Assembly (NCBI RefSeq): GCF_014201615.1
Contig: NZ_JACHEU010000002.1
Span: forward strand, 1 to 64,000
Origin: Aquamicrobium lusatiense
GTDB taxonomy: Bacteria; Pseudomonadota; Alphaproteobacteria; Rhizobiales; Rhizobiaceae
Reading direction: 5' to 3'
Length of the DNA: 64,000 bases
Below the pieces are notes generated by a model, which made no database searches, was not told where the DNA came from, and worked only from the letters and a program-made list of their open reading frames with translations. Positions 1-9,202 of this stretch are shown piece after piece; position 1 is the stretch's first letter, and the number at the start of each line of letters is the position of its first letter. Made by a program: the position numbers and the translations under genes.

Positions 1-92
1 GCGAGATCATGACCATGCCCGGCCTCCCCTCCAAGCCATCATCCGAGAACATCTATCTCAACGAAAATGGCGATATCGAAGGGCTAAGCTGA
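1..92 (+). CDS. fhs: Formate-tetrahydrofolate ligase, C-terminal fragment
   Basis: Only the last 29 codons are present, read from base 3 and ending in TGA at 90-92. The translation runs EIMTMPGLP, then SSENIYLNENGDIEGLS. The MTMPGLP motif followed by a short Asp/Gly-rich end is the usual C-terminus of formate-tetrahydrofolate ligase, which makes 10-formyl-THF for one-carbon metabolism. The gene is cut by the window edge, not visibly broken. It reads towards the trp leader, with about 100 bases between its stop and the leader peptide start. The call rests on the tail motif alone. Confidence 0.7.
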   Translation, partial: EIMTMPGLPSKPSSENIYLNENGDIEGLS

Positions 93-191
93 GAGTGGAG
101 AAGATTCCCCGATTCCGCCCTCGCAGGTTCATGTTCCGGACAACATCAAAACAGCTTGCCGGCCTTGCCGAAGGCGGCTATTGAAGGGCCC

Positions 192-236
192 ATGAATATG
201 CGTTCCTCGAGCTTTGCGTGGTGGTGGGCCTGCTGA
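192..236 (+). CDS. trpL: trp leader peptide (14 residues, three Trp codons)
   Basis: ATG at 192 opens MNMRSSSFAWWWAC followed by TGA, so three consecutive TGG codons sit near the end of a 14-residue peptide. A 14-residue leader with WWW followed by two residues is the layout known upstream of trpE(G) in Sinorhizobium (peTrpL). A hairpin plus T-run lies at 275-309 and trpE(G) starts at 355. Ribosome stalling at the Trp codons during tryptophan shortage would prevent the terminator from folding. In Sinorhizobium the released leader RNA and peptide also have trans-acting roles; whether that holds here is inference. Confidence 0.88.
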   Translation: MNMRSSSFAWWWAC

Positions 237-274
237 CAGCGGCCTTCTGAACGCGTGCGCGCGAAAATGAATGG

Positions 275-309
275 TGGCCGCAACGGATGTCCGGGCGGCC
301 ATTTTACAT
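275..309 (+). terminator. trp attenuator terminator hairpin
   Basis: TGGCCGC (275-281) pairs with GCGGCCA (295-301). The hairpin is followed by TTTTACATTT, so it looks like a Rho-independent terminator. It lies between the trpL stop codon and the trpE(G) start, where an attenuator is expected. Confidence 0.75.
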
Positions 310-354
310 TTCAGCCTCCAGGTCCGTTGCCAGAAGTCAAAAACGGAGACGGCA

Positions 355-2544
355 ATGACGGTGGAAATTCTCGATAACGGAGCGGAACGCTTTATCACCT
401 CGGGGGGGATTGAGATCACCCGCCAGCGCCATGACCGGCCCTATGCCGGGGCGATCGAAACCTACATCGACGGGCTGGATTCACGTCGCGGCGCCGTCTT
501 CTCCTCCAACTATGAATATCCCGGTCGCTATACACGCTGGGACACCGCGATAATCGATCCGCCAGTGGTCATTTCCGCCCGCGACCGTTCCATGCGCATC
601 GAGGCGCTCAACGAGCGCGGCACAGCCCTGCTGCCGACGCTCCACGCCGCTCTTGCCGGTCTGGCCGAAGTTCACATCACGGAAGTGACCGGTGCACTCA
701 TCCTGCTTGAGGTAAACAAGCCGGACCGCATATTCACCGAGGAAGAGCGCAGCCGCGCGCCCTCGGTCTTCACCGTTCTGCGCGCCATCACCGCCCTCTT
801 CCACACCACGGACGACAGCAATCTCGGCCTTTACGGCGCCTTCGGCTACGATCTCGCCTTCCAGTTCGATCCGGTGGACTACAAGCTGAAGCGCGCGGAC
901 AGCCAGCGCGACCTCGTGCTGTTCCTGCCCGACGAGATCCTCGTCGTCGACCACTATTCGGCGAAGGCGTGGACCGATCGCTATGACTATGCGGGCAAGG
1001 ATTTTTCCACCGAGGGCCTGACGCGCGCGACTCCGGCCGCCCCCTTCACACCGTCGGACCGCACACCGCCTCGCGGCGACCACAAGCCCGGCGAATATGC
1101 GGCGCTGGTGCGCAGCGCCATGGCGAGCTTCAAGCGCGGCGACCTGTTCGAGGTCGTGCCCGGCCAGACTTTCTACGAGCGCTGCGAAAGTGCGCCTTCC
1201 GACATCGCCCGCCGCCTGAAGACGACCAATCCCTCGCCCTACTCCTTCTTCATCAATCTCGGCGAAGGTGAATATCTGATCGGCGCATCGCCGGAAATGT
1301 TCGTGCGGGTCAACGGCCGCCGGGTCGAGACATGCCCGATCTCCGGCACCATAAAACGCGGTGAGGACGCGATCTCCGATTCGGAGCAGATCCTGAAACT
1401 GCTCAACTCCAAGAAGGACGAGAGCGAACTCACCATGTGCTCGGATGTCGACCGCAACGACAAGAGCCGGGTGTGCGAGCCGGGTTCGGTACGCGTGATC
1501 GGGCGGCGCCAGATCGAGATGTATTCGCGCCTTATCCACACCGTCGACCATATCGAGGGCCGCCTGCGCGAGGGCATGGATGCCTTTGATGCCTTTCTCA
1601 GCCACGCCTGGGCCGTCACTGTCACCGGGGCGCCGAAATTGTGGGCTATGCGTTTCATCGAGAACAACGAGAAAAGCCCCCGCGCCTGGTATGGCGGGGC
1701 CATCGGCATGGTGCATTTCAACGGCGATCTCAATACCGGCTTGACGCTGCGCACCATCCGCATCAATGACGGCATTGCCGAAGTGCGCGCCGGCGCGACA
1801 CTTCTGTTCGATTCCGTCCCTGAGGACGAAGAAGCCGAAACCGAATTGAAGGCCTCCGCCATGCTTTCCGCCATCCGCGACGCCAAGGCCGGCAACAGCG
1901 CCGCCGTCGAACGGGCCACCGCCCGCGTCGGGGAGGGGCTGAACATATTGCTGGTCGACCATGAAGACAGCTTCGTCCACACGCTGGCAAACTACTTCCG
2001 CCAAACCGGCGCGAACGTCTCCACCGTGCGCACGCCGGTAGCCGATTCGGTGTTCGACGAACTGAAGCCGCATCTGGTGGTGCTGTCACCCGGTCCGGGC
2101 ACACCCAGGGACTTCGACTGCGCAGCCACCATCGGCAAGGCGCGCCAGCGTAAGCTGCCGATCTTCGGTGTCTGCCTCGGGCTGCAGGCGCTTGCCGAAG
2201 CCTATGGCGGAGAGTTGCGCCAGCTTGCCGTTCCGATGCACGGCAAGCCGTCGCGCATTCGCGTGTCGAAGCAAGGCATCATCTTCTCCGGCCTGCCAAG
2301 GGAAGTCACAGTCGGCCGGTACCACTCCATCTTTGCCGATCCCGCCCGCCTTCCCCGCGAATTCGAGGTAACGGCCACCAGCGAGGACGGCACCATCATG
2401 GCTTTCGAGCATCAGAAGGAACCGGTGGCGGCCGTCCAGTTCCATCCCGAATCGATCATGACGCTGGGCGGCGACGCCGGCATGCGCATCATCGAGAACA
2501 TCGTCGTTCACCTGCCCCGAAGGGCACGGGAAAAGCTGGCCTGA
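355..2544 (+). CDS. trpE(G): Anthranilate synthase, fused components I and II
   Basis: A 729-residue fusion of the chorismate-binding TrpE component (about residues 1-530) and the TrpG glutamine amidotransferase (about 540-725). It converts chorismate and glutamine to anthranilate, the first step of tryptophan synthesis. The amidotransferase part carries the nucleophile Cys607 in GVCLGLQ and the HPES motif (His697, Glu699). The single-chain arrangement is typical of rhizobia and relatives. I chose ATG 355, preceded by GGAG at 346-349, because the open frame reaches back to 271, inside the attenuator, where no conserved protein sequence is seen. It is controlled by the trpL attenuator. Confidence 0.95.
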   Translation: MTVEILDNGAERFITSGGIEITRQRHDRPYAGAIETYIDGLDSRRGAVFSSNYEYPGRYTRWDTAIIDPPVVISARDRSMRIEALNERGTALLPTLHAALAGLAEVHITEVTGALILLEVNKPDRIFTEEERSRAPSVFTVLRAITALFHTTDDSNLGLYGAFGYDLAFQFDPVDYKLKRADSQRDLVLFLPDEILVVDHYSAKAWTDRYDYAGKDFSTEGLTRATPAAPFTPSDRTPPRGDHKPGEYAALVRSAMASFKRGDLFEVVPGQTFYERCESAPSDIARRLKTTNPSPYSFFINLGEGEYLIGASPEMFVRVNGRRVETCPISGTIKRGEDAISDSEQILKLLNSKKDESELTMCSDVDRNDKSRVCEPGSVRVIGRRQIEMYSRLIHTVDHIEGRLREGMDAFDAFLSHAWAVTVTGAPKLWAMRFIENNEKSPRAWYGGAIGMVHFNGDLNTGLTLRTIRINDGIAEVRAGATLLFDSVPEDEEAETELKASAMLSAIRDAKAGNSAAVERATARVGEGLNILLVDHEDSFVHTLANYFRQTGANVSTVRTPVADSVFDELKPHLVVLSPGPGTPRDFDCAATIGKARQRKLPIFGVCLGLQALAEAYGGELRQLAVPMHGKPSRIRVSKQGIIFSGLPREVTVGRYHSIFADPARLPREFEVTATSEDGTIMAFEHQKEPVAAVQFHPESIMTLGGDAGMRIIENIVVHLPRRAREKLA

Positions 2545-2549
2545 CTTTG

Positions 2550-3488
2550 ATGGAAATGGACCAGATGCATCAGGATCGGAACGCGTCGAAGCGCAGGGTG
2601 CAGATCCTTGCCGTCTGGTCGATCCTGATCGCCCTCGGTGTCATGGGGCTGAAATTCCTCGCCTGGCGCATGACCGGCTCCGTGGCGCTCTATTCCGATG
2701 CGCTGGAGTCCATCGTCAATCTCATCACCGCAGGCGCGGCCCTGTGGGCCATCCGCGTCAGCCACAAGCCGGCAGACAGCGACCATCCCTTCGGGCATCA
2801 CAAGGCCGAATATTTCTCGGCCGTGCTCGAAGGTGTACTGATCGTGGTGGCGGCGCTGCTGATCATGGCTCAGGTGTGGGACACGATCCAGGCTCCGCAG
2901 GCCATGGAACAGCCATGGGAAGGCATGGCCATCAATGGCTTTGCCGCTCTCATCAACTGCATATGGGCGACGGTCCTGATCCGCTCGGGCCGCCGCGCCA
3001 GATCGCCCGCTTTGGTTGCCGATGGCCAGCACATCATGACCGACGTCGTAACCTCGGCGGGGGTCATCATCGGCCTTGTCGCCGCCGTGTTTACCGGCTG
3101 GCATGTGCTGGACCCGCTGCTGGCGCTGATTGTCGCCGTGAACATCCTCTATCAGGGCTGGAAGGTGATGGGCGAATCCCTGAACGGCCTCATGGACCGC
3201 AGCGTCGACATCGAAGATCAGATGCGCATCCGGGATATCATCTCCGTCAACTCCAGGGGTGCGCTGGAAGTCCACGATCTCAAGACCCGCATTGCCGGGC
3301 GCGCCACCTTCATCGAGTTTCACATGGTGGTGGATTCCGACATGCCTGTCGGCGAAGCGCACATCATCTGTGACCGGATCGAAGACGCGCTGAAAGCCGA
3401 CAACCCTTCCGTGCGTGTGACAATTCACGTCGAACCGGATGATGAAGCCAAGCTGCCGAAAGGCAGCGTGGCGGTTCCCTTCGCCTGA
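2550..3488 (+). CDS. Cation diffusion facilitator family transporter
   Basis: A 312-residue CDF antiporter that exports divalent metal (Zn, Fe, Co or Mn) against protons from the cytoplasm. About six membrane helices occupy residues 20-210 and a cytoplasmic ferredoxin-like domain follows. The metal site residues are visible as SDALES in helix 2 and HIMTD (HxxxD) in helix 5, and FGHHKAEY is the conserved loop. It starts 5 bases after the trpE(G) stop. An in-frame TTG at 2547 is a possible alternative start. The spacing suggests co-transcription with trpE(G), with no functional link known. Metal specificity cannot be read from the sequence. Confidence 0.88.
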   Translation: MEMDQMHQDRNASKRRVQILAVWSILIALGVMGLKFLAWRMTGSVALYSDALESIVNLITAGAALWAIRVSHKPADSDHPFGHHKAEYFSAVLEGVLIVVAALLIMAQVWDTIQAPQAMEQPWEGMAINGFAALINCIWATVLIRSGRRARSPALVADGQHIMTDVVTSAGVIIGLVAAVFTGWHVLDPLLALIVAVNILYQGWKVMGESLNGLMDRSVDIEDQMRIRDIISVNSRGALEVHDLKTRIAGRATFIEFHMVVDSDMPVGEAHIICDRIEDALKADNPSVRVTIHVEPDDEAKLPKGSVAVPFA

Positions 3489-3609
3489 ATCACTTCCTCA
3501 GCCGGAACCCGCAGACCCTTGTAAAGATTCATGGTTGCGCATTCGCGCGATCTGAATCACCCTGCATAGGTGGCGGTGGCTTGCAAGCAGGCAGACAGGG
3601 AGGTTGCTC

Positions 3610-3903
3610 ATGTATGGGCTGATCGGAAAATTGCGCGCAGCGCCGGGCAAGCGCGACGAGCTTCTGGAGCTCATCCTGAAAACCGCCACCGCTCTGCCGG
3701 GCTGCCTCAGCTATGTGGTTTCCCGCGACCCGGCCGACTCTTCGGCTCTTTGGGTAACAGAGGTGTGGGCCGACGCCGAGAGCCATCAGGCCTCGCTGCA
3801 GCTTCCCCATGTTCAGGAAACCATCGCCAGGGCCCGCCCTCTGGTTTCGGGCTTTGAGTTTCAGGTCGAGACAGAACCGGCCGGAGGCATCGGCCTGCCC
3901 TGA
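3610..3903 (+). CDS. Antibiotic biosynthesis monooxygenase (ABM) domain protein
   Basis: A 97-residue single-domain protein of the dimeric alpha-beta barrel ABM fold, starting MYGLIGKLRAAPGKRDEL and containing LPGCLSYVVSRDP. Members such as YgiN oxidise quinols, but many small ABM proteins have no assigned substrate. ATG 3610 is chosen over an in-frame TTG at 3604 because GGGAGG at 3598-3603 gives normal spacing to it. The gene stands alone between the CDF transporter and the AbrB-type protein. Confidence 0.8.
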   Translation: MYGLIGKLRAAPGKRDELLELILKTATALPGCLSYVVSRDPADSSALWVTEVWADAESHQASLQLPHVQETIARARPLVSGFEFQVETEPAGGIGLP

Positions 3904-4055
3904 TCAACCTTTGCGCCCGCGCGGCATTTCGTGTTTTGCAGGTTCGCTTTCGCTGAATTTGGTTCTATCAGGGATGTGCTGATCCGATCGGGTCGGTGAT
4001 TTGCGCAGGCACCGGCCGATGGCTGCGTCCTCAATCCTTTCTGCAAAGCCAGTCC

Positions 4056-5153
4056 ATGGACCAGACAAGCCAAAAGCCTCAGGAGCAAAAGACCGCATCA
4101 CGACTGTCACATGCTTCGCCGCCTCTCCAGTGGGCTCTCCTCTTCGTCCTTTCCGCCTTGGTGGTGGTGCTGCTCGAACTCGCCAGTGTTCCCGCTCCGC
4201 TGCTGATCGGGCCGATGCTGGCCGGCATCGTGATCGGCGTGAGCGGCGGCGCGGTGCGCGTACCAACACCTGCCTTCGGCCTCGCGCAGGGTGTGATTGG
4301 CTGTCTCATCGCCAACTCCGTGTCCGCTGACATTCTTGGCCTTTTCTATGCAAGCTGGCCTCCAATTCTCGGCGCGGTTATGGCTACGCTTGCCGCGTCA
4401 GGCTTTCTCGGATGGCTCATCAGCCGCCTGCGCATACTGCCGGGAACCACTGCCCTGTGGGGATCGGCCCCCGGTGCGGCAGCGGTGATGGTGCTGATGG
4501 CGGGCTCCTTCGGTGCTGATCAGCGTCTTGTCGCTGTCATGCAGTATTTGCGGGTCATCATCATTTCCCTATCCGCTTCTCTGATTGCCGGCCTGTGGAT
4601 CGATACGACCCGGGTCGACGTACCGGACATCATCTGGTTTCCGCCGCTGCAAACCGGCTTGCTGGTCACTCTGGCCGTGGCGATCGGTGGAGCCAGCCTC
4701 GGCAAGGTGCTGCGGCTGCCCTCGCCGTTTTTTCTTGGGGCGATGTTCATCGGCATGGCGCTGCATCTCGGCACCGGTCTGGAATTCGATCTGCCGCCAT
4801 GGCTGCTGGGCATGAGCTACGCGATGATCGGCTGGCACGTCGGACTGGGTTTTACCCGACCTGCCCTTCACCATGCCATGCGCGCCCTGCCCCAGATTCT
4901 CGGCTCGATCGCTGCCTTGCTGATATTCTGCGCCGGGCTCGGCTGGCTCATGAGCCGGATGCTGGGTATCGACCCGATGACGGCCTATCTCGCAACCAGC
5001 CCCGGAGCCATGGAAACGATTGCCATCATCGCAGCTGCCACCGCCAAGGTTGATCTGTCATTCGTGATGGCCATGCAAACATCCCGCTTTATGATCGTGC
5101 TGCTGATCGGGCCGCCCATAGCGAGGCTGTTTGCACGCAGGATGGTCAACTGA
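4056..5153 (+). CDS. AbrB family integral membrane protein
   Basis: A 365-residue protein with about ten hydrophobic helices in two repeats. The repeat signatures are APLLIGPMLAG near the start and its partner PSPFFLGAMFIG in the middle, as in the AbrB/PF05145 family (unrelated to the Bacillus AbrB regulator). The family is variously called ammonia monooxygenase-like or putative transporter, and its biochemical role is unsettled. A conserved TSPGAMET segment lies near the C-terminus. The frame opens upstream at a GTG (3996), but ATG 4056 gives the usual short hydrophilic N-terminus. The 150 bases before it hold no gene. Confidence 0.8.
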   Translation: MDQTSQKPQEQKTASRLSHASPPLQWALLFVLSALVVVLLELASVPAPLLIGPMLAGIVIGVSGGAVRVPTPAFGLAQGVIGCLIANSVSADILGLFYASWPPILGAVMATLAASGFLGWLISRLRILPGTTALWGSAPGAAAVMVLMAGSFGADQRLVAVMQYLRVIIISLSASLIAGLWIDTTRVDVPDIIWFPPLQTGLLVTLAVAIGGASLGKVLRLPSPFFLGAMFIGMALHLGTGLEFDLPPWLLGMSYAMIGWHVGLGFTRPALHHAMRALPQILGSIAALLIFCAGLGWLMSRMLGIDPMTAYLATSPGAMETIAIIAAATAKVDLSFVMAMQTSRFMIVLLIGPPIARLFARRMVN

Positions 5154-5269
5154 CGCCTCTGCTCATGTTACGGCAATCAGGCGCTCAGCCATTGCACGGC
5201 AGGCTGGAATGGACGGAAAATTCCGCCCGTGTCTTGCCTCTGAGTGACGGCTCCTGTAAGAGAGCCTCC

Positions 5270-5389
5270 ATGATCAAGCGCCCTGCATCCGCTTCCAACC
5301 GCTCGACCGGCTTCTCCGGCGAGACGTTGCGCGCGCTTGCCTCCACTCTCCTTCTTCTCGGCCTTATCGGCGATCGCCGGGTTCGCTGA
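5270..5389 (+). CDS. Candidate leucine leader peptide upstream of leuA
   Basis: A 39-codon frame starts at ATG 5270 and contains the run STLLLLGLIGDRRVR near its end: four consecutive Leu codons (CTC CTT CTT CTC), then Gly, Leu and Ile. It stops at 5387-5389, two bases before a GC-rich inverted repeat and about 140 bases before leuA. Branched-chain attenuation upstream of leuA is known in several proteobacteria. The Leu run, the position and the hairpin agree with that. There is no clear T-run after the hairpin and no close ribosome-binding site, so the call is tentative. Confidence 0.45.
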   Translation: MIKRPASASNRSTGFSGETLRALASTLLLLGLIGDRRVR

Positions 5390-5390
5390 A

Positions 5391-5432
5391 GGAGCGCCCG
5401 GCGGTCGATACCGCCGCCCGGCATGATGCTCC
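5391..5432 (+). promoter_or_regulatory. GC-rich hairpin, possible leuA attenuator
   Basis: The outer arms GGAGC (5391-5395) and GCTCC (5428-5432) enclose an inner stem CGGCGGT/ACCGCCG (5399-5405 and 5410-5416, loop CGAT). It directly follows the Leu-rich small frame. A T-rich stretch occurs only 28 bases later, near 5459, so this may be an anti-terminator or RBS-linked structure and not a classical terminator. Confidence 0.4.
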
Positions 5433-5531
5433 TTGGCAAACCTGTACCCTACGACCGATTTTTATTAAGGCACCGCCGATCCGATGACAGCCATTCCTGT
5501 GGCAGGTCGGTGGAAACCGGAGAAGATGACG

Positions 5532-7247
5532 ATGAACGCAAAGCAACCCGTTGCCACCAGTTCCAGCCGCAAGGGCATGCCGGACGCGGCACAGAAATAC
5601 CATCCTTTCCCCGCACCGGACATGTCAGCCCGAACCTGGCCCTCGAAGCGCATCGAGAAGGCGCCGATCTGGTGCTCGGTGGATTTGCGCGACGGCAATC
5701 AGGCGCTGGTCGACCCGATGGGGCAGGACCGCAAGGCCCGCATGTTCCAGCTGCTGCTCGACATGGGCTTCCCGGAAATCGAGATCGGCTTCCCTTCCGC
5801 CTCGCAGACCGATTTCGACTTCTGCCGCTGGGCGATCGAAGAAGGCAATGTGCCGGATGATGTCGATCTGCAGGTGCTGGTGCAGTGCCGGCCGGAACTG
5901 ATCACCCGTACCTTCGAGGCACTCGAAGGCGCCAATACGCCGATCATCCACTTCTACAATTCAACCAGCGAATTGCAGCGTCGCGTCGTCTTCGCAAAGG
6001 ATGTCGGCGGCATCAAGCAGATTGCCACCGATGCCGCAAAGATGATCATGGACATGGCCGCAAAGGCCGGTGGCGGCTATCGTTTCCAGTATTCGCCGGA
6101 GAGCTTCACCGGCACCGAGCTCGAAGTGGCGCTGGAGATCTGCAATGCGGTCACGGAAATCGTCAATCCGACCCCGGACAACAAGCTGATCCTCAACCTG
6201 CCTTCGACCGTCGAGATGAACACGCCCAATGTCTACGCGGACCAGATCGAATGGATGTGCCGCAACCTCGATCGGCGCGACAGCCTGATCATCTCGCTGC
6301 ATCCGCACAATGATCGTGGCACCGGCATCGCCGCCACCGAGCTCGGCCTGATGGCAGGCGCGGACCGCGTGGAAGGCACCTTGTTCGGCAATGGCGAGCG
6401 CACCGGCAATGTCGATGTGGTGACTCTGGCGCTCAACATGTACACGCAGGGCGTGGATCCGCAGCTCGACTGCACCGACATCAACCGGATGAAGGACGTC
6501 TACGAATACTCCAACCAGCTCAGGATCGCCGAGCGCCACCCCTATGTCGGCGAGCTGGTTTACACGGCCTTCTCCGGCTCGCATCAGGACGCCATCAACA
6601 AGGGCATGATTGCCCTGAAGAAGGCCAATTCGCCTGTGTGGGAAGTGCCCTATCTGCCGATCGACCCGCAGGATGTCGGCCGCTCATACGAGGCCATCAT
6701 CCGCATCAACTCGCAGTCGGGCAAGGGCGGCATCGCCTACATCATGCAGACCGACTACGGCATCAACCTGCCGCGCAACCTGCAGGTGGAGTTCCGCGAG
6801 GTGATTCAGGAAATCACCGACGAGGAAGGCAAGGAACTCCCCTCGCGCCGTATCCACGACGAATTCCAGCGCATTTATGTCGAGCAGCCGGCAGGCCGGA
6901 TGAAGTTTGTCGACCATCACACCTTCCCCGACAGCAGCGTGAAGGGTCGCCGTATTCTCGAAGCCACGATCATCGATAACGGCAGGGAGACGAAGATCGA
7001 AGGCGTCGGCACCGGTCCGATCGACGGCTTTGTCGATGCCCTCTCGCGCCATATCGGCGTACCGATGTCGGTGCTCGACTATTCAGAGCACTCGCTCCAG
7101 AGCGGTTCCAATGCTTCCGCCATCTCCTATGTAGAGATCGAGCATCCGGGCGGACGGCTGTTCGGCGTGGGCATCAACACCAATATCGTTGCCGCGTCAC
7201 TCGAAGCGATCGTATCGGCAGCAAATCGAATCGTAGCCGGTAAGTAA
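5532..7247 (+). CDS. leuA: 2-isopropylmalate synthase
   Basis: Condenses acetyl-CoA with 2-oxoisovalerate, the first committed step of leucine synthesis. About 571 residues, the longer type found in alphaproteobacteria and fungi. The catalytic TIM barrel opens with WCSVDLRDGNQAL, carries HPHNDRGTG and GNGERTGN motifs, and is followed by the C-terminal regulatory domain (about 430-571) that binds leucine. ATG 5532 lies at good distance from GGAGAAG (5519-5525). An ATG at 5526 and a longer frame from 5484 are alternatives. A Leu-rich leader frame and hairpin upstream suggest attenuation on top of feedback inhibition. Confidence 0.93.
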   Translation: MNAKQPVATSSSRKGMPDAAQKYHPFPAPDMSARTWPSKRIEKAPIWCSVDLRDGNQALVDPMGQDRKARMFQLLLDMGFPEIEIGFPSASQTDFDFCRWAIEEGNVPDDVDLQVLVQCRPELITRTFEALEGANTPIIHFYNSTSELQRRVVFAKDVGGIKQIATDAAKMIMDMAAKAGGGYRFQYSPESFTGTELEVALEICNAVTEIVNPTPDNKLILNLPSTVEMNTPNVYADQIEWMCRNLDRRDSLIISLHPHNDRGTGIAATELGLMAGADRVEGTLFGNGERTGNVDVVTLALNMYTQGVDPQLDCTDINRMKDVYEYSNQLRIAERHPYVGELVYTAFSGSHQDAINKGMIALKKANSPVWEVPYLPIDPQDVGRSYEAIIRINSQSGKGGIAYIMQTDYGINLPRNLQVEFREVIQEITDEEGKELPSRRIHDEFQRIYVEQPAGRMKFVDHHTFPDSSVKGRRILEATIIDNGRETKIEGVGTGPIDGFVDALSRHIGVPMSVLDYSEHSLQSGSNASAISYVEIEHPGGRLFGVGINTNIVAASLEAIVSAANRIVAGK

Positions 7248-7259
7248 TTGTTAACCACC

Positions 7260-7289
7260 GGGCCGGTTGCCTCGCGCAACCGGCCCTTC
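7260..7289 (+). terminator. leuA terminator hairpin
   Basis: GGGCCGGTTGC (7260-7270) pairs with GCAACCGGCCC (7276-7286), an 11-bp perfect stem 12 bases after the leuA stop. Only a short TTC follows, so termination may be partial. Confidence 0.6.
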
Positions 7290-7380
7290 AGCCTGTTGGC
7301 TTTCCGCGCCGGCGCTTGTCCCCCGGGAGCGGAACTCTATATGATCGACCTTCCTGCCGATCCGAGGAGAGGTTCGACAT

Positions 7381-9075
7381 TTGCAGCCCACCACGCCTGC
7401 TGCCCCCGCAGTGCGCACGACACTGGAACGCGTTCTCGCCAGCAACACGTTCAGCCGGTCCGAGCGCGCCCGCGACCTCCTCAGATATCTTGTTGAACGC
7501 GAACAGGCGGGTCAGGCCGACCGCCTGAAGGGCTATGCCATTGCCGTGGATGTCTTCGGCAAGGATACGGAATTCGACCCTTCCACCGATGCGGTGGTGC
7601 GTGTCCAGGCCGGACGGCTTCGCGATCTTCTCCAGCAATACTTCGCCACCGAAGGAGCATCCGATCCGCTTCAGATAGTCATTCCGCGCGGAAGCTACAT
7701 TCCCAGCTACGTCGAAAATCAATCGGGGAAAGGCTCCGGAGACGCGCCCAGTGTATCGGAACCACCACATGAGGTGGAACTTCCGGCGGTTGCTGCAACC
7801 CGCTCCTTCTCCCTGCATATCGCATTGATGTGGGCCGCCATCGGCGTCGTGACGCTCATGATGGCAATGCTGTTTCTGCGCCAGACCGACCTGTCGGGCT
7901 TTATCGAAAACTCCCGCACAGGCAGCATCGCGGAACAGGGCCCGGACGCTCTGCCCGTGATTTACATTGAAGCCAGCGCGGACACTCCCGAGCAGGTTTC
8001 CATGCTGGCGACACTTCGCAGCGGTCTTTCAGGTTTCGATACGCTCGATTTCATCGGCCGCGACTTTCAGGGAACGCCGGACCCCGTCGCCAATGCCACG
8101 AGTTTTGCTTTCAAGATAACCTCGGGGCACCAGCAGGGCAGCGTGACGGTCGAGCTGCAGAACATCGGCAACGGCCGCGTGCTTCACTCGCGCACTTTCT
8201 CTCCGCAGGAGCTTTCGCCCGAACGCATCGAAGACAGCGTTGCCGCGTTGCTCAGCACCACCAACACCGCCTCCGGAATCATATACGCCTATATCGAACA
8301 GGCCGGCGTTCAGGCAGGCCTCACAAAATGCCTGCTTCTCAATGACGACTACTATCAGGATCCGAGAGAGCAGACGCACCGGGCCGCCTACAGCTGCTTT
8401 GAGAAACTCATCGAGCAGGGAGGCAAGTCGCCGCTGATCTATTCGGAAATGGCGGTCCTTGATCTCCAGACAGTTACCAGCGGATACAGCTACCCCGCAG
8501 ATGCATCGCGGGAACGGGCTTTGTCCATGGGTCGAAAAGCGGTGCAGATGGGCGCCACCAGCTCCTATGCACACCGCGCCTATGGCTATCTCAACTCGCG
8601 CCTCGGAAACACCGAGGAATCCATACACTGGATGCGCAAGGCCTATGAGCTGAACACCTATGATCTGTCGATGGCGGCCGCCTATGCATATGTCCTGATC
8701 TTCGCAGGCGAATATGCGGCCGCGACCCCGATTATGGCGCGTGCCGTCGACGGGTCGAGCGCCCGGCCGGCCTGGTGGGACTTTGGACTGTTCCTCTCCT
8801 ATTTCATGCAGGGCGACATGGATAAGGCGGCCAATGCTGCCACGGGGCTGAACCCCGCGTCCGAACGTTCGCATTATCTCGTGGCACGACTGATCGCCGC
8901 CGATCACACAGGAGACGTCAGGACACGCGATCAGTTGCTTACCACGCTGAAGGACAGGTTCCCCTACTTCTCTGCCAAACCGAGGCGTGTGCTGGAAGAG
9001 AGGAAATATCCGCCGGATATGGTGGACAAGCTGCTTGGCGCGCTGCAGGCCGCCGGTCTCGGCGACGCCCGCTGA
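7381..9075 (+). CDS. Membrane protein with winged-helix-like N-terminus and TPR C-terminus
   Basis: A 564-residue protein in three parts. The N-terminal domain (1-110) has SRSERARDLLRYLVE, AVDVFGKD and FDPSTDAVVRVQAGRLR, the signature of a domain often fused to adenylate-cyclase-like and TPR proteins. One transmembrane helix follows at about 142-165. A long C-terminal part (about 300-560) has tetratricopeptide-like helix pairs. The start is TTG at 7381, supported by GAGGAGAGG at 7364-7372 with 8-base spacing; no suitable ATG lies nearby. A signalling or scaffolding role is likely, but no specific function is known. Confidence 0.7.
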   Translation: MQPTTPAAPAVRTTLERVLASNTFSRSERARDLLRYLVEREQAGQADRLKGYAIAVDVFGKDTEFDPSTDAVVRVQAGRLRDLLQQYFATEGASDPLQIVIPRGSYIPSYVENQSGKGSGDAPSVSEPPHEVELPAVAATRSFSLHIALMWAAIGVVTLMMAMLFLRQTDLSGFIENSRTGSIAEQGPDALPVIYIEASADTPEQVSMLATLRSGLSGFDTLDFIGRDFQGTPDPVANATSFAFKITSGHQQGSVTVELQNIGNGRVLHSRTFSPQELSPERIEDSVAALLSTTNTASGIIYAYIEQAGVQAGLTKCLLLNDDYYQDPREQTHRAAYSCFEKLIEQGGKSPLIYSEMAVLDLQTVTSGYSYPADASRERALSMGRKAVQMGATSSYAHRAYGYLNSRLGNTEESIHWMRKAYELNTYDLSMAAAYAYVLIFAGEYAAATPIMARAVDGSSARPAWWDFGLFLSYFMQGDMDKAANAATGLNPASERSHYLVARLIAADHTGDVRTRDQLLTTLKDRFPYFSAKPRRVLEERKYPPDMVDKLLGALQAAGLGDAR

Positions 9076-9202
9076 TGCTCATCTGAAAAGACGCATTCCG
9101 CTCTTTCGCCACAATTGATATTGCTGATACGCTGATCGGGTACTGGATGTCCGGAAACAGTTTCGGTTTCCAGTGCTGCAACCGGATGCGGGCGGGCAGA
9201 CG

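Noticed and set aside
481..2073. Long minus-strand open frame inside trpE(G)
   Set aside because: It is antisense to a fully recognised gene and results from GC-rich codon bias. No conserved motif or ribosome-binding site.
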